In this document: in pieces, positions 59,876-64,000 of the stretch
How positions within the stretch are numbered: position 1 is the first letter of the stretch
Layout: each line of letters begins with the position of its first letter
NCBI GenBank assembly: GCA_001603275.1
Contig: LUYM01000021.1
Coordinates: 1 to 64,000, forward strand
DNA from: Actinomycetales bacterium Actino_02
GTDB lineage: Bacteria; Actinomycetota; Actinomycetes; Propionibacteriales; Propionibacteriaceae
Direction of reading: 5' to 3'
DNA length: 64,000 bases
Position numbers and translations under genes: made by a program
The notes under the pieces: model-generated
What the model was told of the DNA's origin: nothing
Databases searched by the model: none
The model's input: the letters and a program-made list of their open reading frames with translations, nothing else

Positions 59876-61162
59876 ATGAGCGCCCGAGCACACCTCGATG
59901 ATCTGGCCGCGTTCGTCGCGGCGTCCCCGTCCAGCTATCACGCCGCATTCGAGGTTGCCCAACGGCTCAGCGCGGCCGGATTCGTCCGGCGCGAGGAGGG
60001 CGAATCATGGCCGACAACGCTGGACGGTAATGGAACCGTCCCCGGGTACTACGTGATCCGGGACGGGGCGATCATCGCCTGGCGGCTGCCGTCCGCGGAG
60101 GCGGGGGAGGCCCCGTTGGGCTTCCGGATCGTCGGGACGCACACCGATTCGCCGGGGTTCAAGCTCAAGCCACAACCCTCGGCGTACGCCTTCGGCTGGG
60201 CGCAGGCGGCCATGGAGGTCTACGGCGGGCCGCTGCTGAACTCCTGGCTGGATCGCGAGTTCGGTCTGGCCGGACGGGTGATCACTCGCTCTGGTGAGGT
60301 CCGGCTGGTCTCGACTCCGGCCTGGCTGCGCATTCCGCAGCTGGCGCCGCATCTGGATCGCAGCGTCAACGACAACCTGCATCTGGACAAGCAGGTGCAC
60401 CTGAAGCCGATCTTCAGCACCGGGGCCACCGACCTGCTCTCCGCACTGGCGGCCAGCCTCGACCTTCGTGCCGACGAAATCGACGGCTTCGACCTGTTCG
60501 CCGCGGTCACCGAGGCGCCGGCAGTCATCGGGGTGGCCGGAGAGTTCCTGGCCTCGCCGCGGCTGGACAACCTGTCCAGCGTGCACGCCGGGCTGGCCGC
60601 GCTGCTGAGCAGCGAGGCGTCCGATCAGGTGCAAGTGCTGGCTTGTTTCGACCACGAGGAGATCGGCTCGGACTCCCGCAGCGGTGCGTCCGGCCCGTTC
60701 CTCGCCGACATCCTGGCCCGGATCGCGGACGGCCTGGGCTGGCGCGGCGAGACCTGGCAGCGGGCGCTGGCCCGCTCGTTCGTCATCTCCGCCGATGCCG
60801 GGCACTCGGTGCATCCGAACTACCCGCAGCTGCACGACCCCGACCATCGCCCGATCATCAACTCCGGGCCACTGCTGAAGGTCAACGCCAACCAGCGCTA
60901 CACCACCGAAGGGCCGTCGGCTGCCCGTTGGATGCGGATCTGCCGCGCGGCCGGGGTGCCCACGCAGCCGTTCGTCTCGAACAACTCGGTGCCGTGTGGC
61001 TCCACGATCGGCCCGCTGACTGCCACCCGGCTCGGCATCGCCAGCGTGGACGTCGGGATTCCGCTGCTCAGCATGCACTCGGCCCGCGAGCTGTGCGGAG
61101 CCCAAGACCCGTGGTGGCTGGCTCAGGCGCTGGGTGCGTTCTACGCCGGCAGCGAGGCCTGA
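59876..61162 (+). CDS. apeB: M18 family aminopeptidase
   Basis: M18 enzymes are large oligomeric dizinc aminopeptidases. The 428-aa product has the metal-binding blocks 'IVGTHTDSPGFKLKP', 'SPRLDNLSSVHAGLAAL', 'CFDHEEIGSDSRSGASG', 'SADAGHSVHPNY' and 'LLSMHSARELCG'. Residues about 49-56 (LDGNGTVP) are encoded by an intact copy of the dispersed palindromic repeat found at 15340 and 27225, inserted in frame before 'GYYVIRDGAIIAW'. Its 3' end overlaps the converging HAD-DUF952 gene by 22 bases. Confidence 0.93.
   Translation: MSARAHLDDLAAFVAASPSSYHAAFEVAQRLSAAGFVRREEGESWPTTLDGNGTVPGYYVIRDGAIIAWRLPSAEAGEAPLGFRIVGTHTDSPGFKLKPQPSAYAFGWAQAAMEVYGGPLLNSWLDREFGLAGRVITRSGEVRLVSTPAWLRIPQLAPHLDRSVNDNLHLDKQVHLKPIFSTGATDLLSALAASLDLRADEIDGFDLFAAVTEAPAVIGVAGEFLASPRLDNLSSVHAGLAALLSSEASDQVQVLACFDHEEIGSDSRSGASGPFLADILARIADGLGWRGETWQRALARSFVISADAGHSVHPNYPQLHDPDHRPIINSGPLLKVNANQRYTTEGPSAARWMRICRAAGVPTQPFVSNNSVPCGSTIGPLTATRLGIASVDVGIPLLSMHSARELCGAQDPWWLAQALGAFYAGSEA
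60021..60043 (-). repeat. Interspersed palindromic repeat inside a coding sequence
   Basis: The 23 bases are identical to 27225-27247 and to the reverse complement of the repeats at 15340 and 15383. The repeat is read through in frame by the M18 aminopeptidase gene. Confidence 0.92.
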
Positions 61163-62049
61163 GTTACCCGATCCAGCGGCAACTCGGCAAACAAGTGCGG
61201 GTAGCCGTCCTCGACGACCACCGGCAGGCCCTCGGTGTCGAGGCGGAGCAGGACCAGGTCGTCCTCGGCCAGATCGCCGTAGAACCGGGCTCGGGTGCCG
61301 GCCAGCTGGGCGCCGAAGGAGCAGTGGACGAAGCCCTCAGCCAGGTAGTCGACATCCCGGCTCGACCACGGATAGCGGCCCTCGATCTCGGCCTGTGCCC
61401 AGTGCTTGCGGGTGGCCAGGTGGTAGACCGGCTCGGTGATCGGCGCCCGTTCGCCCAGCAGGCCGAGGCTGACCAGTTCGGCGCGTAGGGCGTCCGCGTC
61501 GGTGAAGCGGACGCCGGTCAGCCCAACCGCCTCCGCACCGGCGACATTGGCCGGTGCGTCGTCGATGAAGACTCCCTGATCAGGGGAGATGGACGCCCGG
61601 GTGCAGGCCAGTTCGAAGATCTCCGGGTGCGGCTTGACCAGACCTTCGTCGCCGGAGACCACGATGTCGAAAAACCGACGCAGGATTCCGAAGCGTCCGC
61701 GGGCTTGGGTGAACATGTCGCCGGCCCAGTTTGTCAGCGCCATCGTCGGCACCCCAGCGGCCTGAAGCTCTGCGATCACCGCCCCGGTGCCGGGCACGGC
61801 CTCGGTGATGGTCAGCAGGAAGTTGCGCCGGTAAGCCCGGATCGCCTCGGCGTCGGCGGGGAAGCGTGCGACTAGTGCGGCTTCGGTGTCGTCCAGAGTG
61901 GCCACGGCGTCGTTGGCGCGGTTCCAGTCGTCGAAGCCGATCCGCTCCATGAAGGGGGCGACCTCTTCGGGTGCCATCACCGGTTCGTAGGCCCGTTCCG
62001 GAGCCCAGTTGATCAGCACGCCACCGATATCGAAGATCACCGTCCGCAT
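61141..62049 (-). CDS. HAD-family hydrolase fused to a DUF952 domain
   Basis: The 302-aa product joins two domains. Residues 1-200 are a HAD-like phosphatase of subfamily IA: 'IFDIGGVLINW' where the usual nucleophile motif DxD(G/N) reads D-I-G, 'ALTNWAGD', 'KPHPEIFELA', and 'FIDDAPANVAGAEAVG'. Residues about 205-302 are a DUF952 domain ('VYHLATRKHWAQAEIEGRY', 'GFVHCSFGAQL', 'PHLFAELPLDRVTQ'). DUF952 is usually a separate small protein. Its function is unknown. It converges on the M18 gene with a 22-base overlap. Confidence 0.85.
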   Translation of the reverse strand: MRTVIFDIGGVLINWAPERAYEPVMAPEEVAPFMERIGFDDWNRANDAVATLDDTEAALVARFPADAEAIRAYRRNFLLTITEAVPGTGAVIAELQAAGVPTMALTNWAGDMFTQARGRFGILRRFFDIVVSGDEGLVKPHPEIFELACTRASISPDQGVFIDDAPANVAGAEAVGLTGVRFTDADALRAELVSLGLLGERAPITEPVYHLATRKHWAQAEIEGRYPWSSRDVDYLAEGFVHCSFGAQLAGTRARFYGDLAEDDLVLLRLDTEGLPVVVEDGYPHLFAELPLDRVTQASLPA

Positions 62050-62090
62050 GTGCCCAGCATTGCGTATCCGCAGGGCTGGACGCCTGTACC

Positions 62091-62102
62091 TACCTATAGG
62101 TA
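62091..62102. promoter_or_regulatory. TetR operator candidate
   Basis: tacctataggta is a perfect 12-bp palindrome, with flanking tgtacct/aggtaca arms (62085-62091 and 62098-62104). It overlaps the TACAGT -10 of the TetR gene and lies within the HAD gene's upstream region, so bound repressor would block the tetR-gap promoter. Confidence 0.6.
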
Positions 62103-62106
62103 CAGT
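62101..62106 (+). promoter_or_regulatory. -10 element of the tetR-gap operon (leaderless)
   Basis: TACAGT ends six bases before ATG 62113 and overlaps the palindromic operator candidate. Confidence 0.5.
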
Positions 62107-62112
62107 GAAGCC

Positions 62113-63707
<1,595 letters not shown>

Positions 63708-63719
63708 CAGTGATCGACG

Positions 63720-63760
63720 CAGCTGCCGCCGGGTTCTTTCCCGGCGGCAGCTGTCGTTTC
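63720..63760 (+). terminator. Rho-independent terminator of gap
   Basis: A 14-bp perfect stem (63720-63733 with 63740-63753) closes a ttcttt loop and is followed by tcgtttc. It also lies at the 3' end of the converging small gene and could serve both. Confidence 0.85.
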
Positions 63761-63762
63761 GG

Positions 63763-63942
63763 CTACTCGGCCGGCGCCCAGTAGCAGCGGACGGGGGAGA
63801 CGATCCGTCCGTCCTTCTTCAGCTCGGCCATGGCCTTGTCGACCGCCTTGCGGTCCAGACCGGTCAGCTCGACCACCTTGCCGGCGTTCAGCGGCGCTGC
63901 AGCCGTCCGCATAGCGTCGAGCACCTGCTCGGCATCGCTCAT
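63763..63942 (-). CDS. Small winged-helix-like protein (59 aa)
   Basis: Reading the minus strand from ATG 63942 gives MSDAEQVLDAMRTAAAPLNA followed by 'GKVVELTGLDRKAVDKAMAE' and ending 'LKKDGRIVSPVRCYWAPAE'. The pattern (helix, short turn, 'GKVVELTGLD', recognition-like helix, 'DGRIVSPVRCYW' wing) is that of a minimal winged helix-turn-helix. GGAGGT (63948-63953) lies five bases upstream of the ATG. It is a real-looking gene despite its size, convergent with gap. Its target is unknown. Confidence 0.8.
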   Translation of the reverse strand: MSDAEQVLDAMRTAAAPLNAGKVVELTGLDRKAVDKAMAELKKDGRIVSPVRCYWAPAE

Positions 63943-64000
63943 TTCCTACCTCCGATTGCTGGTGTTGTCGCCAACCTAGCGGGGTCTTGGTGAGCGTGCT

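Overview
The window is high-GC DNA from an actinobacterium. The evidence is a mycothiol S-conjugate amidase (Mca), a FtsB/DivIC homologue next to a DUF501 protein, a LAxTG (class E sortase) wall anchor, and gene order close to the mycobacterial blocks mfd-mazG-eno-ftsB-DUF501 and greA-mca-DUF255-hlyIII-uppS-phoH. I infer a member of the Propionibacteriales or a near relative; the sequence alone does not fix the genus.

Layout. 1-5055: 3' part of a giant surface protein made of 15 CshA-type fibril repeats. 5.8-15.3 kb: housekeeping block (mfd, lipoprotein, mazG, eno, a reverse-strand coiled-coil gene, ftsB, DUF501, a tRNA with anticodon UAA but a short variable arm, BI-1 family membrane protein). 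15.5-27.2 kb: NUDIX protein, orphan D12-class adenine methyltransferase, lipoprotein, 3-methyladenine glycosylase, Ca2+/H+ antiporter, two repeat-bearing gaps, SRPBCC protein, msrA, ung, AI-2E family permease, DUF4097/DUF2089 pair, greA, mca. 27.3-33.1 kb: DUF255 protein, hemolysin III, uppS, phoH, membrane protein.

33.1-44.5 kb is a polyamine/GABA locus. An Lrp-family regulator and an omega-aminotransferase are divergent from two tandem paralogous PotD-like lipoproteins, PotA, PotB, PotC, a carboxynorspermidine-dehydrogenase-like oxidoreductase, GabT and GabD. Together they would import putrescine or spermidine and carry it through GABA to succinate. 44.6-51.6 kb: a 20-bp-period repeat array, spermidine-synthase-like protein, DUF2804 protein, RBBP9-like hydrolase, xseB/xseA, two unknown exported proteins, ispH, GNAT acetyltransferase.

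51.5-56.2 kb is the most unusual locus: one overlapping operon coding for a MASE1-PAS-PP2C (SpoIIE-type) phosphatase, a cellulose-synthase-like GT2 glycosyltransferase carrying a roughly 145-residue helical insertion in its catalytic core, a STAS anti-sigma-antagonist and an RsbW-type kinase. This looks like a membrane-sensed partner-switching module wired to polysaccharide synthesis. 56.3-64 kb: HNH nuclease, ilvA, DUF4287 protein, rmuC, M18 aminopeptidase, HAD-DUF952 fusion, TetR regulator translationally coupled to gap, and a 59-aa winged-helix-like protein.

Across the window many single genes have a (T/C)ANNNT hexamer ending 5-7 nt, usually exactly 6 nt, before the start codon. This fits widespread leaderless transcripts, and I used it to choose several starts.
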